Positions 17,902-26,927 of a stretch of 45,877 nt of DNA are shown in pieces. The position numbers and the translations under genes were made by a program. The first letter of the stretch is position 1; the number at the start of each line of letters is the position of its first letter. Under the pieces are notes generated by a model. The model worked only from the letters and a program-made list of their open reading frames with translations. It was not told the origin of the DNA and did not search any database. Source of the DNA: Bacteroidota bacterium (GTDB lineage Bacteria; Bacteroidota; Bacteroidia; Palsa-965); the NCBI GenBank assembly GCA_013288325.1, contig JABDCB010000018.1, forward strand, positions 1-45,877, in the 5' to 3' direction.

Positions 17902-18225
17902 ATGAATTTAAGACGAGATGTATTTCAAGCCATCGCTGACCCAACCCGAAGAGCTATCCTGCTCCTGGTTGCTTCGCAAGCCATGACAGCAGGCGCTATA
18001 GCCTCTAACTTTGACACGGCAAGACCAACTGTTTCCAAACACCTGCAAATACTTACCGAGTGTGAATTACTGGAACAAAAACAAAACGGCAGGGAAATTT
18101 ATTACCACATTAATGCCACAAACATGAAAGAAGTAGCCGACTTTATTGAGCCATTCCGTAAAATGTGGGATGATCGATTTAATAAACTGGAAAGTATCAT
18201 GAAAAAACACAAGTCAAAAAAATAA
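17902..18225 (+). CDS. ArsR-family winged-helix repressor
   Basis: A 107-aa regulator with the winged-helix core [38 protein letters not shown]; the recognition helix is TVSKHLQIL. The alpha5/alpha3 cysteine metal sites of ArsR/SmtB sensors are absent (the only Cys is in TECELL), so it belongs to the non-metal, SdpR-like group usually linked to AHSA1-domain genes. It lies 4 bp before such a gene here, and two 16-bp palindromes overlap its promoter, so autorepression is likely. Confidence 0.92.
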   Translation: MNLRRDVFQAIADPTRRAILLLVASQAMTAGAIASNFDTARPTVSKHLQILTECELLEQKQNGREIYYHINATNMKEVADFIEPFRKMWDDRFNKLESIMKKHKSKK

Positions 18226-18229
18226 AACC

Positions 18230-18694
18230 ATGGAACAAAAAACAAAAATTCATGCCGAAGATGGCAAGCAGGAAGTAGTGATTACCAGGGAATTTGAATT
18301 ACCCCTGGAGTTGCTTTTCAAAGCATTCTCCGAACCTGGCATCATTGAGGAATGGATGGGAACGAAGGTGCTGAAACATGAAGGTCAAAAACACGGCAGC
18401 TACCAATTGGAAACAACAGATCCTAAAGGAAACAAATACAAATTCAACGGGACAATCCATGAATTTACGCCAAATCATAAAATAATACGCACGTTCGAAT
18501 TTGAGAATATGCCCTTTGGCGTTCAGCTGGAGATCCTGAAGTTTGAAAAACTTACTGACGATAGCAGTAAACTCCATATGCACGTATTATATGAATCAAA
18601 TGCACAAAGAGATCAGGTCCTTAAAATGGGCATGGCTCCGGGAATAAACATGGCTCATAACCGGTTACAAGAAGTAGTAAGCAAACTAAAATAA
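18230..18694 (+). CDS. SRPBCC / AHSA1-domain protein
   Basis: A 154-aa START-like (Bet v 1 fold) protein: EVVITREFELPLELLFKAFSEP at the N-terminus, then the EEWMGTK segment, and a long C-terminal helix GMAPGINMAHNRLQEVVSKL. The fold has a hydrophobic cavity for small ligands; members next to ArsR regulators have no proven function. It begins 4 bp after the repressor gene and 6 bp before the next gene, so all three are one operon. Confidence 0.9.
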   Translation: MEQKTKIHAEDGKQEVVITREFELPLELLFKAFSEPGIIEEWMGTKVLKHEGQKHGSYQLETTDPKGNKYKFNGTIHEFTPNHKIIRTFEFENMPFGVQLEILKFEKLTDDSSKLHMHVLYESNAQRDQVLKMGMAPGINMAHNRLQEVVSKLK

Positions 18695-18700
18695 CATACC

Positions 18701-19294
18701 ATGGCAAAAAGCGCAATGAATCCAAAGGTTGATTTCTTCTTTATCAAAGCCAAAAAATGGCAGGAGGAACTGGAGAAATTGAGAATGATCGCTCTGGACT
18801 GTCAGCTCACCGAAGAGTTGAAATGGGGTGTCCCCTGTTACTCCATGGATGGCAATAATATCGTTTTAATACACGCGTTTAAAGATTACTGCGCGTTTCT
18901 ATTTTTCAAAGGCGTCTTATTAAAGGATGATCATCATTTGCAGATTCAACAAACAAAGAATGTGCAATCGGCACGCCAGATCCGGTTTACCAGTGTTCCG
19001 GAAATAGCGAAACTGAAACCTATCCTGAAAGCATACATTTTTGAAGCCATGGAAGTGGAAAAAGCAGGATTGAAAGTGGCTATGAAAAAGACTTCGGAAT
19101 ACCCGGTACCGGAAGAACTACAAAGCAAACTGAATAAAACGCCTGCCTTGAAAACTGCTTTTAAAGCATTGACACCAGGAAGACAAAGGGGATATATTTT
19201 TTATATTTCACAGGCCAAGCAATCCAAAACCCGGGAGGCCAGGGTTGAAAAATGCGCGCCGCTAATTCTTCAGGGCAAAGGATTGGACGATTAA
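18701..19294 (+). CDS. YdeI/DUF1801-type protein
   Basis: A 197-aa protein with an N-terminal DUF1801 (YdhG) domain, residues about 12-115 (ELKWGVPCYSMDGNNIVLIHAFKDYCAFLFFKG broken by gaps in conservation), and the C-terminal YdeI helical segment FKALTPGRQRGYIFYISQAKQSKTREARVEKC. YdeI in Bacillus has been linked to antimicrobial peptide tolerance, but for this protein the role is unknown. It is third in the ArsR operon. Confidence 0.88.
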   Translation: MAKSAMNPKVDFFFIKAKKWQEELEKLRMIALDCQLTEELKWGVPCYSMDGNNIVLIHAFKDYCAFLFFKGVLLKDDHHLQIQQTKNVQSARQIRFTSVPEIAKLKPILKAYIFEAMEVEKAGLKVAMKKTSEYPVPEELQSKLNKTPALKTAFKALTPGRQRGYIFYISQAKQSKTREARVEKCAPLILQGKGLDD

Positions 19295-19367
19295 TCTATT
19301 TCCCGTACACATCGGGATGAAAACAAAATGAATCAAAACAGTTTACTAACCACTTAACAAATAAAAA

Positions 19368-19748
19368 ATGGAAAAGAGAAACTTAATTATCTATTGGATT
19401 ACTACCGCATTGCTTGCTCTTGGAATGCTGTCAAGCGGAATACAGCAAGTATTACATACCCAGACCATGATCGATCTCGTTACCCATATAGGTTATCCGG
19501 TTTATTTCCTGTATATAATCGGGGTCTGGAAAATCTTGGGAGTCATTGCCATTTTAGTTCCCGGATTTAAACTTGTTAAAGAATGGGCGTATGCCGGTTT
19601 CTTTTTCGCTATGACAGGAGCTCTTGTTTCGCATTTGGCTTTCGGAGATTATGATGTAAAAGCAATTCTCGGACCACTTTTTCAGACTCTTTTTGTTGTA
19701 GCGTCGTGGTACTTCCGGCCTGCAAGCCGCAAAATTGTTTTGAATTAA
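19368..19748 (+). CDS. DoxX-family membrane protein (first paralogue)
   Basis: A 126-aa protein with four hydrophobic helices (about residues 6-26, 45-64, 68-92, 97-115) and the DoxX-like signature GYPVYFLYIIGVWKILGVIAILVPG ... KEWAYAGFFF. Its function in the membrane is unknown. It is clearly related to the DoxX protein at 35348-35716. It follows the YdeI gene after 73 bp and precedes an SDR gene. Confidence 0.9.
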   Translation: MEKRNLIIYWITTALLALGMLSSGIQQVLHTQTMIDLVTHIGYPVYFLYIIGVWKILGVIAILVPGFKLVKEWAYAGFFFAMTGALVSHLAFGDYDVKAILGPLFQTLFVVASWYFRPASRKIVLN

Positions 19749-19797
19749 TTGAGCGATAAGCATTAGCTTTATCAAACTATTTCTCAAAACATAACAT

Positions 19798-20523
19798 ATG
19801 AATCTTAGCAACAATAAAATTCTCATTACCGGCGGCGCCAGCGGGATAGGCTTAGGACTTACAGAACGGTTTATAAAGGAAGGCAATACAGTAATCATTT
19901 GTGGGCGCAGAGAATCCGTGTTAAAGGAGGTTGCTGGTAAACACCCCGGTGTTATTACCCGGGCATGTGATTTATCGGACGAGAAAGAACGTATCGCTCT
20001 TTTTAAGTGGGTCTCGGATCACCATAGCGATCTGGATGTGCTGGTGAACAATGCCGGTATTCAGCAATGGATGGCAATAACAGATGCAGACTTTTTTCAA
20101 CGGGCGAAACAGGAGATAATCACCAATATTGAAGCTCCGCTACATCTCATGTCTTTGTTTGCTAATCTAAAATCACTGAAAACCATTCTCAATGTAACAT
20201 CCGGTTTGTCTTTTGTTCCTTTAACAAAAGTGCCCGTCTATTCGGCAACAAAGGCATTCTTCCATTCTTTTACACTCTCTGCCCGCGCATTACTCAAATC
20301 CAAAAATATTGAAGTGATAGAGCTGATACCACCGGCACTAAATACGGATCTGGGAGGAAAAGGATTGCATGATGCGGCACCTCCGGTAAGTGATTTTATA
20401 GAATCTGTATTCCAGCAGCTGAAGGATGGAAAAACCGAAATAACATTCGGATTCAGCGAATCAATGGCCAAAGCAAGTCAGGATGATTTAAAAAATGCAT
20501 TTAACCGCATGAATCCCGCCTGA
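19798..20523 (+). CDS. Short-chain dehydrogenase/reductase, DltE-like
   Basis: A 241-aa NAD(P)-dependent oxidoreductase. The cofactor motif TGGASGIG is at residues 12-19, the second-strand RR of GRRESV suggests NADP preference, NNAG lies near residue 85, and the catalytic S (NVTSGLSF) and YSATK (Y/K pair) are present. It resembles DltE/YciK-like SDRs of short length. The substrate is unknown. It is the last gene of the ArsR-AHSA1-YdeI-DoxX-SDR run and ends 32 bp from the convergent ATPase gene. Confidence 0.92.
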   Translation: MNLSNNKILITGGASGIGLGLTERFIKEGNTVIICGRRESVLKEVAGKHPGVITRACDLSDEKERIALFKWVSDHHSDLDVLVNNAGIQQWMAITDADFFQRAKQEIITNIEAPLHLMSLFANLKSLKTILNVTSGLSFVPLTKVPVYSATKAFFHSFTLSARALLKSKNIEVIELIPPALNTDLGGKGLHDAAPPVSDFIESVFQQLKDGKTEITFGFSESMAKASQDDLKNAFNRMNPA

Positions 20524-20555
20524 GACACGGAACAGGAAGACACACCTTTCTCAGT

Positions 20556-22031
20556 TTATTTTCTAAGATCATTCAGCAGATCATAATTATCGCTGAAGCT
20601 GATACCTTCATTTATTTTTATTCTGCTTAACTTATTGTTTTCGGCCAATCCCCAAAGCACAAGTTCTTTCAGAAAGTTACGTTCCGCGCCTTCGTGATGA
20701 GGCTGGTATCGGGCTATGAGCTCCTCCAGCGGATGGATTTTATCCAACTGTTTACGATATACCTCATCGCTCATATTCTCGGTCAGTTCATAATCTTCGG
20801 ACAAATTATTGAACCAGGCAATGATATCCTGGTACGTCCCTTTTACTTCCTTCTTTTCCAGCTTAGGTATTTTAGGAAAGAGAGCTTCAAAGATTGACTT
20901 TACAGCAGTTTGTATCAGATGCTCTGCTACAAAACGTGCTCCTTCCTGCTCACCCTCATAGGCAATTTCCATCTTGCCGGTAAGGGCAGGGATGATGCCG
21001 GTAAAGTCGCCCAGACGCACCGTCGTTTGCTTTTTGCCCATACGGATCATTCGCAGTTCGGCAGTACTCACCAGATTCTCATAGGCCGAAATACTCATTC
21101 TGGCACTGATACCGCTTTTCACATCCACATACTCACTCCTCCTCGCTTCAAACCCGATCTGCTCAATCAGATCTTTAGCCAGAGACGGTACATGGATATG
21201 TTTGTTTCTGCCTTCGTCCGACTTCACTTCCTGAGCTGTGATCATACGGGCCACCTCTATGGTTTCCGGATAATGAGTCAGTATCTGCGAACCGATACGA
21301 TCTTTCAAAGGCGTTACAATACTTCCCCTGTTGGTATAATCTTCCGGGTTAGCAGTAAATACGAATTGAATATCCAATGGAAAACGCAATTTAAATCCGC
21401 GAATCTGAATATCTCCTTCCTGAAGGATATTGAAAAGCCCAACCTGAATACGGGCCTGCAAATCAGGTAGCTCATTAATCACAAAAATGCAGCGGTTGGC
21501 ACGGGGAATCATACCAAAATGGATCACCCGTTCATCGGCATAAGAGAGTTTAAGATTCGCTGCTTTAATAGGATCCACATCACCAATCAGATCGGCTACG
21601 GTCACATCCGGTGTTGCCAGTTTCTCAGCAAAACGATCGCTGCGGTGTACCCATGCAATGGGTGTTTCGTCTTTCTGTTTTTCAAGCAGGTCTTTGGCAT
21701 AACGGGATAAGGGAGCAAAAGGATCGTCGTTTACTTCTGACCCCGCAACAACAGGCATCCATTCATCCAGCAGATTGATAAGCAATCGCGCAAGCCGGGT
21801 TTTTGCCTGTCCGCGTAATCCCAAAAGATTGATATTATGTCTGGAAAGGATAGCCCGTTCAAGCTCGGGAATAACGGTTGTTTCGTATCCGTAAATACCT
21901 TCAAAGGCCGCGGTTCCACTTTTGAGTCGGGCAATAAGGTTTTCTCTTAATTCATCTTTTATATTTCTCGACACATAGCCCGATTTCCTGAGCTCTCCGA
22001 ATGTCTTGATACCGGTATTATTTGCTTTCAT
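20556..22031 (-). CDS. MoxR/ChlI-like AAA+ ATPase with altered Walker motifs
   Basis: A 491-aa AAA+ protein of the magnesium-chelatase I / MoxR type, paired with a VWA protein. The nucleotide site is unusual: Walker A reads GLRGQAKT where GxxGxGKT is expected, and Walker B reads CIFVINEL with N in place of the catalytic D before E. Later elements are present (FTANPEDYTNRG sensor 1, PLKDRIGSQI arginine finger region). It could act as a slow ATPase or a nucleotide-gated scaffold. It lies 9 bp downstream of the VWA gene, hence one operon. Such pairs act as chaperone-like complexes that insert metals or remodel partners. Confidence 0.88.
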   Translation of the reverse strand: MKANNTGIKTFGELRKSGYVSRNIKDELRENLIARLKSGTAAFEGIYGYETTVIPELERAILSRHNINLLGLRGQAKTRLARLLINLLDEWMPVVAGSEVNDDPFAPLSRYAKDLLEKQKDETPIAWVHRSDRFAEKLATPDVTVADLIGDVDPIKAANLKLSYADERVIHFGMIPRANRCIFVINELPDLQARIQVGLFNILQEGDIQIRGFKLRFPLDIQFVFTANPEDYTNRGSIVTPLKDRIGSQILTHYPETIEVARMITAQEVKSDEGRNKHIHVPSLAKDLIEQIGFEARRSEYVDVKSGISARMSISAYENLVSTAELRMIRMGKKQTTVRLGDFTGIIPALTGKMEIAYEGEQEGARFVAEHLIQTAVKSIFEALFPKIPKLEKKEVKGTYQDIIAWFNNLSEDYELTENMSDEVYRKQLDKIHPLEELIARYQPHHEGAERNFLKELVLWGLAENNKLSRIKINEGISFSDNYDLLNDLRK

Positions 22032-22040
22032 AGATCTGGG

Positions 22041-23150
22041 CTAGCCTTTTATATTTTTTCTTCTATTCTGTTTATAATCCTCAAAAATCATTTGTCCCAA
22101 TCCTTTTAGACCGGTGTAATACGCTTTTCCCTGATTGGCCGCTGTAAACTGCCGTACAAAACTTTGCAGATAAGGATCCTTCGCAATCATAAAGGTGGTA
22201 ATCGGGATATGCAGTTTTCGTGCCTGACGCGCTTCTGTATAACATTGATCCACGATACGCTGATCCAGTCCAACCGAGTTGAAATAATAAGTTCCATCAG
22301 CAAGACGCAGACAACTGGGCTTACCATCGGTAATCATAAAAATTTGTTTGTTCGTATTTCGCTTCCTGCGCAGGATATCCATCGCCAGCTGTAGCCCCGC
22401 TACGGTATTGGTATGAAATGGTCCTACCTGCAGATAAGGCAGATCTTTCACTTCTATTGGCCAGGCATCATCACCGAAAGCAATAATATCGAGGGTGTCT
22501 TTCGGGTAACGGGTCTTTATCAGTTCGGCCATAGCCATAGCCACTTTCTTGGCAGGTGTAATCCGGTCTTCTCCGTACAGAATCATACTGTGGCTCACAT
22601 CAATCATAAGTACAGTACTCATCTGTGACTTATGAAAGGTATCTTCCACCACCAGGTCGCGCTCTTCGAGATTAAACGCATTTACACCGTGTGCAACCTG
22701 GGCATTTTTGAGACTTTCTGTCATGGAAATTTGTTCCAGTGCATCGCCGAAACGGAATTCCCTGAATTCGCCGGTATGCTCATCACCCCTCCCTGTATAA
22801 TTGGTTTGGTGATTACCAGCACCGCTTCGTTTGAGACTGCCAAAAATCTGATCCAATGCTGCCTGACGTATCGTCCGTTCCATCTTACCGGTAAGCACTG
22901 TGCCTCCCCGCCCATCATTCTCTTTTGCTTCACGGATATATCCCTTTTTCTTCAGGTCCTCAATAAAATCCTCTATAGTATAGTCCGGAGTGGTGAGTTT
23001 GTATTCCTTATCCAGTTCTCTGAGCCATGAAATAGCTTCATCAAAATCGCCGGAAGTATGCACAATCAGCTCTTTGAAAACTCCAAAAAGTTTTTCAAAC
23101 GGTGGCTTTTCTTCGGCCACATACGGTTTGAATTTAAATCCCTTTTGCAT
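22041..23150 (-). CDS. VWA-domain protein, partner of the AAA+ ATPase
   Basis: About 369 aa. The N-terminal helical part (FKELIVHTSGDFDEAISWLREL) is followed by a C-terminal von Willebrand A domain with an intact MIDAS: DVSHS (DxSxS), a T in the second loop (HTNTVAG) and a D in ITDGKPS. It resembles ChlD-type partners of MoxR ATPases. The frame continues 47 codons upstream to 23291, but that stretch is not family-like; ATG 23150 (MQKGFKFKPY) is preceded by TAACTTTA, a near-match -7 box 3 bp upstream. No signal peptide, so cytosolic. Confidence 0.87.
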   Translation of the reverse strand: MQKGFKFKPYVAEEKPPFEKLFGVFKELIVHTSGDFDEAISWLRELDKEYKLTTPDYTIEDFIEDLKKKGYIREAKENDGRGGTVLTGKMERTIRQAALDQIFGSLKRSGAGNHQTNYTGRGDEHTGEFREFRFGDALEQISMTESLKNAQVAHGVNAFNLEERDLVVEDTFHKSQMSTVLMIDVSHSMILYGEDRITPAKKVAMAMAELIKTRYPKDTLDIIAFGDDAWPIEVKDLPYLQVGPFHTNTVAGLQLAMDILRRKRNTNKQIFMITDGKPSCLRLADGTYYFNSVGLDQRIVDQCYTEARQARKLHIPITTFMIAKDPYLQSFVRQFTAANQGKAYYTGLKGLGQMIFEDYKQNRRKNIKG

Positions 23151-23319
23151 GCCTAAAGTTACAAAACAAATCGCAACGAGGCCAGCGTACTTTCCAATCC
23201 TGCCCGGGGAATAGCTCGGGATAAAAGTTTTAATCTTGGTGGCCAGGCATTTAATCGCTTTATTCGCTATCGCCCGGCTCACATACTTCAATATGGAGGC
23301 GATTAAACAAAATAAAATC

Positions 23320-23327
23320 TAATTTTG
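23320..23327 (+). promoter_or_regulatory. Putative -7 box of the MBL hydrolase gene
   Basis: TAATTTTG matches TAnnTTTG, 55 bp before ATG 23383, in the 232-bp divergent region shared with the VWA gene. No TTG at the -33 position. Confidence 0.4.
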
Positions 23328-23382
23328 GAGAAGTGGGCAGATACCGCATAGGAATCACAACTCCGACTAAACGCTTAAATCC

Positions 23383-24204
23383 ATGTCCGTTTTCATTGCA
23401 TCTGTAAATTCGGGGAGTAACGGCAACTGCTATTATATTGGAAACAATACAGAAGCCGTGTTGGTGGATGTTGGCATCTCTTGCGGTGAAGCACAAAAAA
23501 GGATGGAGCGTATGAAGCTGGATATGGATAAGGTAAAAGCCATTTTCATTTCGCACGAACATATAGATCATATCCGGGGAGTGGAAGTGATGGCTAAACG
23601 ATTCCGTCTTCCTGTCTATATTACTCCACCCACACTGCAAAACAGCCGGCTCAAAATTGATCCGTCCCTTGTTCGTTCCTTTATTCCTTATGAACCTGTT
23701 TGCATTGGCGGGCTTTCCGTTACCTCTTTCCCAAAACAGCATGATGCGGCTGATCCTTATAGTTTCGTCATTGAACACGATGGAATCAAGACGGGAGTAT
23801 TTACTGATATCGGTTATAGTTGTGAACATGTGATCCGCAATTTCTCCCAATGCCAGGCCGTTTTTCTGGAAGCCAATTATGATACAAAAATGCTCGAAGA
23901 AAGCAGCTATCCTTCTTATCTGAAAAAAAGGATCAGCGGCGATAACGGGCATTTATCAAACGACCAGTCTCTGGAACTTTTTGTAAATCACCGCCCCGAT
24001 TTTATGAGTCATTTGCTTTTGTCACACCTTTCAAAAAACAACAACAGCCCGGAACTTGTCTACGATCTCTTCAGCAAACATGCAGGCAAAACATTTGTAA
24101 CCGTTGCCTCCCGATATAAAGAAAGCCCGGTTTATTATTTGAAAAAAGGATCCCGGGAAGAACCCGTCCAGGTTTTTAATGGCCTGCAAATGACTCTTTT
24201 CTGA
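23383..24204 (+). CDS. Metallo-beta-lactamase-fold hydrolase, YycJ/WalJ-like
   Basis: A 273-aa MBL-fold enzyme. The di-metal motif HEHIDH (H58, H60, D62, H63) follows strand VKAIFIS; further ligands are H in FPKQHDAADP, D in VFTDIGYS and H in LLLSHLSKNN. The opening SVNSGSNGNCYYIG and the overall length match YycJ/WalJ, a family thought to include DNA exonucleases (WalJ) and related phosphodiesterases. It is cytosolic and divergent from the VWA/AAA operon. It precedes the polyketide operon by 147 bp but is probably independent. Confidence 0.9.
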   Translation: MSVFIASVNSGSNGNCYYIGNNTEAVLVDVGISCGEAQKRMERMKLDMDKVKAIFISHEHIDHIRGVEVMAKRFRLPVYITPPTLQNSRLKIDPSLVRSFIPYEPVCIGGLSVTSFPKQHDAADPYSFVIEHDGIKTGVFTDIGYSCEHVIRNFSQCQAVFLEANYDTKMLEESSYPSYLKKRISGDNGHLSNDQSLELFVNHRPDFMSHLLLSHLSKNNNSPELVYDLFSKHAGKTFVTVASRYKESPVYYLKKGSREEPVQVFNGLQMTLF

Positions 24205-24351
24205 AAATTCTATTCCGGTTGCCTTTCTGCTTCCAATACCAATAGGCCAGGCAAAGCGCAAACCCCATCGTCCTAAATAGTTGTACCTTTCGAGGCATTG
24301 TAACGGAAGGAGGTACTCCTTTCTCAAACCGACATCTATTAGGCTTAAACT

Positions 24352-24897
24352 ATGAAACCCTGGCTGCTCAGAAAATCCATCTGCATTATCGTCGCCATTT
24401 TAGTGGCTGCACCTTTATTGTCACAAACCGCTGTCTGGAAGGCAGATGTATCAGCAGCAAGTGTGAAGTTCACCACAAGTGCCCCTTTTGGAAAAGTAAC
24501 CGGAAGTCTTACCGGTCTTCAGATCTATCTCTCCTTTGATGAAAGCAACCCCGGGTCGGGCTCCATCAGCGCATCGGTCGATCCGAAGACAGTAGACACC
24601 GGCATTTCGCTGAGGAATACTCATCTGAGAGAGAAAGAGGAATTTTTCAATACCTCTAAATATCCGCTCATCGCTTTTAAATCGCTGGTGATAAAAAAAG
24701 GTGCATCCGGATATGTGGCAGACGGAAACTTAACCATCAAGGCGGTGACCCGCTATATTTCCATCCCTTTCACCTGTACCAAAACAGATAAAAAAGCCGT
24801 CTTTAAAGGACAATTCACCATTGATGCCAATGATTATAATGTAGGTAAAGGGGCAAGACCGGTAACGGTTTATTTCGAAATACCGGCAAGCCAGTAG
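24352..24897 (+). CDS. YceI-family periplasmic lipid-binding protein
   Basis: A 181-aa secreted protein with a signal peptide (IVAILVAAPLLSQ) and the YceI lipocalin-like barrel: AVWKADVSAASVKFTTSAPFGKVTG, SGSISASVDPKTVDTGISLRNTHLR, EFFNTSKYPLIAFKS, VTVYFEIPAS. Crystal structures of YceI proteins hold polyisoprenoid or isoprenoid-quinone ligands. It lies 42 bp before a UbiA prenyltransferase gene on the same strand, so it may carry the product or a precursor of that pathway (inference). The ATG gives MKPWLLRK, a normal basic N-region. Confidence 0.92.
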   Translation: MKPWLLRKSICIIVAILVAAPLLSQTAVWKADVSAASVKFTTSAPFGKVTGSLTGLQIYLSFDESNPGSGSISASVDPKTVDTGISLRNTHLREKEEFFNTSKYPLIAFKSLVIKKGASGYVADGNLTIKAVTRYISIPFTCTKTDKKAVFKGQFTIDANDYNVGKGARPVTVYFEIPASQ

Positions 24898-24939
24898 GTG
24901 ATTTAATATTTTTCGTAACGACGACAGGATCCGATTGCC

Positions 24940-25824
24940 ATGATATATCAACTAGCTCCAGGGAAAAATGAATTAAAACTGATGCGGATTCCGTTTTCAT
25001 ATTTCCTCATGCCGGTCTTTTTATTTGCACTCAGCCAGGCTAAGGATCTTAATGTAGCAAATGCTGTTATCGCATTTATCGCTTTACATCTGTTTATTTA
25101 TCCGGCCAGTAATGGATATAACAGCTATATGGATCAGGACGAAACAAGTATAGGAGGATTAAAGAATCCTCCGAAAGCAACAAGAAAATTATTTTTCCTT
25201 TCATTTGCTTTCGATATAGTTGGCCTGGCCCTTTCTCTCCTCGTTGGTTTGCATTTCTTTCTGTGTCTGTTTGCCTATATGCTTGCATCCCGGGCCTATA
25301 GCTATAAAGGCATCCGCCTTAAAAAAAGACCTATCCTGGGTTTTCTTACGGTTATCTTTTTTCAGGGTGGGTTTACCTTCTGGATGGTCCTATCGGCTAT
25401 CAGCAAAAGTCAACCGGTTTATGACGCCGGATTTTTATCGGTTGTTGTGGCTTGCTCTTTTCTTATTGCCGGGGTTTACCCTCTTACACAGATATACCAG
25501 CATGATGCTGATCTTGCCAGCGGGGATATTACAATCAGTTTCCGGCTGGGCTATACAGGGACTTTCCTTTTCAGCGGAATGATGTTCTTTTGCGCCGACC
25601 TTCTGATATTTTATTATTTTTATTCTACACAGAAACTCTTTCATTTTATGTTGTTCGAAGCATTTCTGTTACCGGTGATCATTTATTTCACATATTGGTT
25701 TTTAACGGTTACAAAAGATACCCGGCAGGCCTCTTTTGAAAAAACAATGAGCATGAATCTTATTGCCTCTACCTGTATGAGCCTTTGTTTTATCACACTT
25801 TTCATTTTAAATTCGGTTAAATGA
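24940..25824 (+). CDS. UbiA-family membrane prenyltransferase
   Basis: A 294-aa integral membrane protein with about eight or nine helices. The first Asp motif is seen as SNGYNSYMDQDETS (N61, D65, D67) and the second as QIYQHDADLASGDIT, both needed for Mg-diphosphate binding, so activity is expected. UbiA enzymes attach prenyl chains to aromatic or other acceptors. Its stop overlaps the start of the polyketide synthase gene by 4 bp (ATGA), showing translational coupling. The natural acceptor may be that enzyme's resorcinol or pyrone product (inference). An inner ATG at 24982 is a possible alternative start. Confidence 0.9.
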   Translation: MIYQLAPGKNELKLMRIPFSYFLMPVFLFALSQAKDLNVANAVIAFIALHLFIYPASNGYNSYMDQDETSIGGLKNPPKATRKLFFLSFAFDIVGLALSLLVGLHFFLCLFAYMLASRAYSYKGIRLKKRPILGFLTVIFFQGGFTFWMVLSAISKSQPVYDAGFLSVVVACSFLIAGVYPLTQIYQHDADLASGDITISFRLGYTGTFLFSGMMFFCADLLIFYYFYSTQKLFHFMLFEAFLLPVIIYFTYWFLTVTKDTRQASFEKTMSMNLIASTCMSLCFITLFILNSVK

Positions 25825-26927
25825 GTGTTATAACAAACATAGCCACAGCCCTGCCAGCCTATAAACACAAACAGGAGGCCATTGCTGAGTTTATGGGAGA
25901 GCTTCTTCATTTCCCGGAAATGAAACGAAAAAAACTAAAAACTTTATATGCAGGCAGCGGCATTGATACCCGTTATTCGGTAATTGCCGATTATTCCCTG
26001 CCCGCTACTGAACGCAGTTTCTTTACAGAATCACACTCCTCAGAGCTTGTTAAAACCCTGGAGCAGCGGATGAAACTGTATACCGATAATGCATTGAGTC
26101 TTTCTTTAAAAGCTATCCGCGAATGTATCCCTTCCACCATTAACTATTCCGAGATAACGCATCTCATCACCGTATCCTGTACCGGTCTTTATGCCCCGGG
26201 ACTGGACATCGATATCATTCAATCGCTCCGTTTAAATGAGAACATCAGCCGCACCTCTATCAATTTTATGGGCTGTTATGCCGCCATGCATGCTATCAAG
26301 CAGGCTGATGCCATCTGCAAAAGCACGGAGGATGCTGTTGTGCTTATTGTATGTGTAGAATTGTGCAGCATACACTTTCAAACCAAAGACGATATTGACA
26401 ATATAACAGCAAACCTTCTTTTTGCCGACGGGGCCGGAGCCTCTTTAATTGTACCAGATAGTCTTGCAGCAACTAAAAAATGGAAAGGATTTAAAATAAA
26501 GAACTTTCATTCTCAGGTCGATCTGGATGGGAAAAGCGATATGGTATGGCAATTGTCTTCAACCGGTTTCCTGATGACCCTCAGCAAATATATTCCCCAG
26601 CTTATTGAGAAAGGTATTCAAGGCTTGTTTGAAAAAGCCATTGCGAAACTAAACGTTAAAAAAGAGGATATACGTCATTGGGCCATACATCCCGGAGGCA
26701 AAAAAATACTGTCGGTGATTCAACAGGAGCTTGGTTTGAATGACACAGACACCGAGAGTTCGCGCAGGGTGCTTCGGGAATATGGAAACATGTCCTCCTC
26801 CACTATCCTGTTTGTATTAAAGGATATTCTGAATACAAAGGCAAGTGATCACCCGTCCGGACTTACCTTTTGTGTTGCTTTTGGTCCTGGCCTTACCATG
26901 GAATCTGCTCTGTTTGAAAATGTTTAA
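25821..26927 (+). CDS. Type III polyketide synthase (chalcone/stilbene-synthase fold)
   Basis: A 368-aa homodimeric ketosynthase that extends an acyl-CoA starter with malonyl-CoA units. The catalytic triad is complete: C120 in ITVSCTGLYAPG, H290 in AIHPGG and N323 in EYGNMSSST. Bacterial relatives make alkylresorcinols, alkylpyrones or tetrahydroxynaphthalene; length and context favour a long-chain alkylresorcinol/alkylpyrone type (inference). It is coupled to UbiA upstream (4-bp overlap) and to a methyltransferase downstream (8-bp overlap). The order PKS, methyltransferase, flavoprotein matches srsA-srsB-srsC. Confidence 0.93.
   Translation: MSVITNIATALPAYKHKQEAIAEFMGELLHFPEMKRKKLKTLYAGSGIDTRYSVIADYSLPATERSFFTESHSSELVKTLEQRMKLYTDNALSLSLKAIRECIPSTINYSEITHLITVSCTGLYAPGLDIDIIQSLRLNENISRTSINFMGCYAAMHAIKQADAICKSTEDAVVLIVCVELCSIHFQTKDDIDNITANLLFADGAGASLIVPDSLAATKKWKGFKIKNFHSQVDLDGKSDMVWQLSSTGFLMTLSKYIPQLIEKGIQGLFEKAIAKLNVKKEDIRHWAIHPGGKKILSVIQQELGLNDTDTESSRRVLREYGNMSSSTILFVLKDILNTKASDHPSGLTFCVAFGPGLTMESALFENV

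Noticed and set aside
23151-23291. Extended N-terminus of the VWA protein from 23291
   Set aside because: The added 47 residues are not typical of the family and overlap the expected divergent promoter region; ATG 23150 has its own near-match -7 box.
24284-24291. TACCTTTC as promoter of the polyketide operon
   Set aside because: It fits the -7 box with one mismatch, but no -33 TTG is present; too weak to list as a feature.
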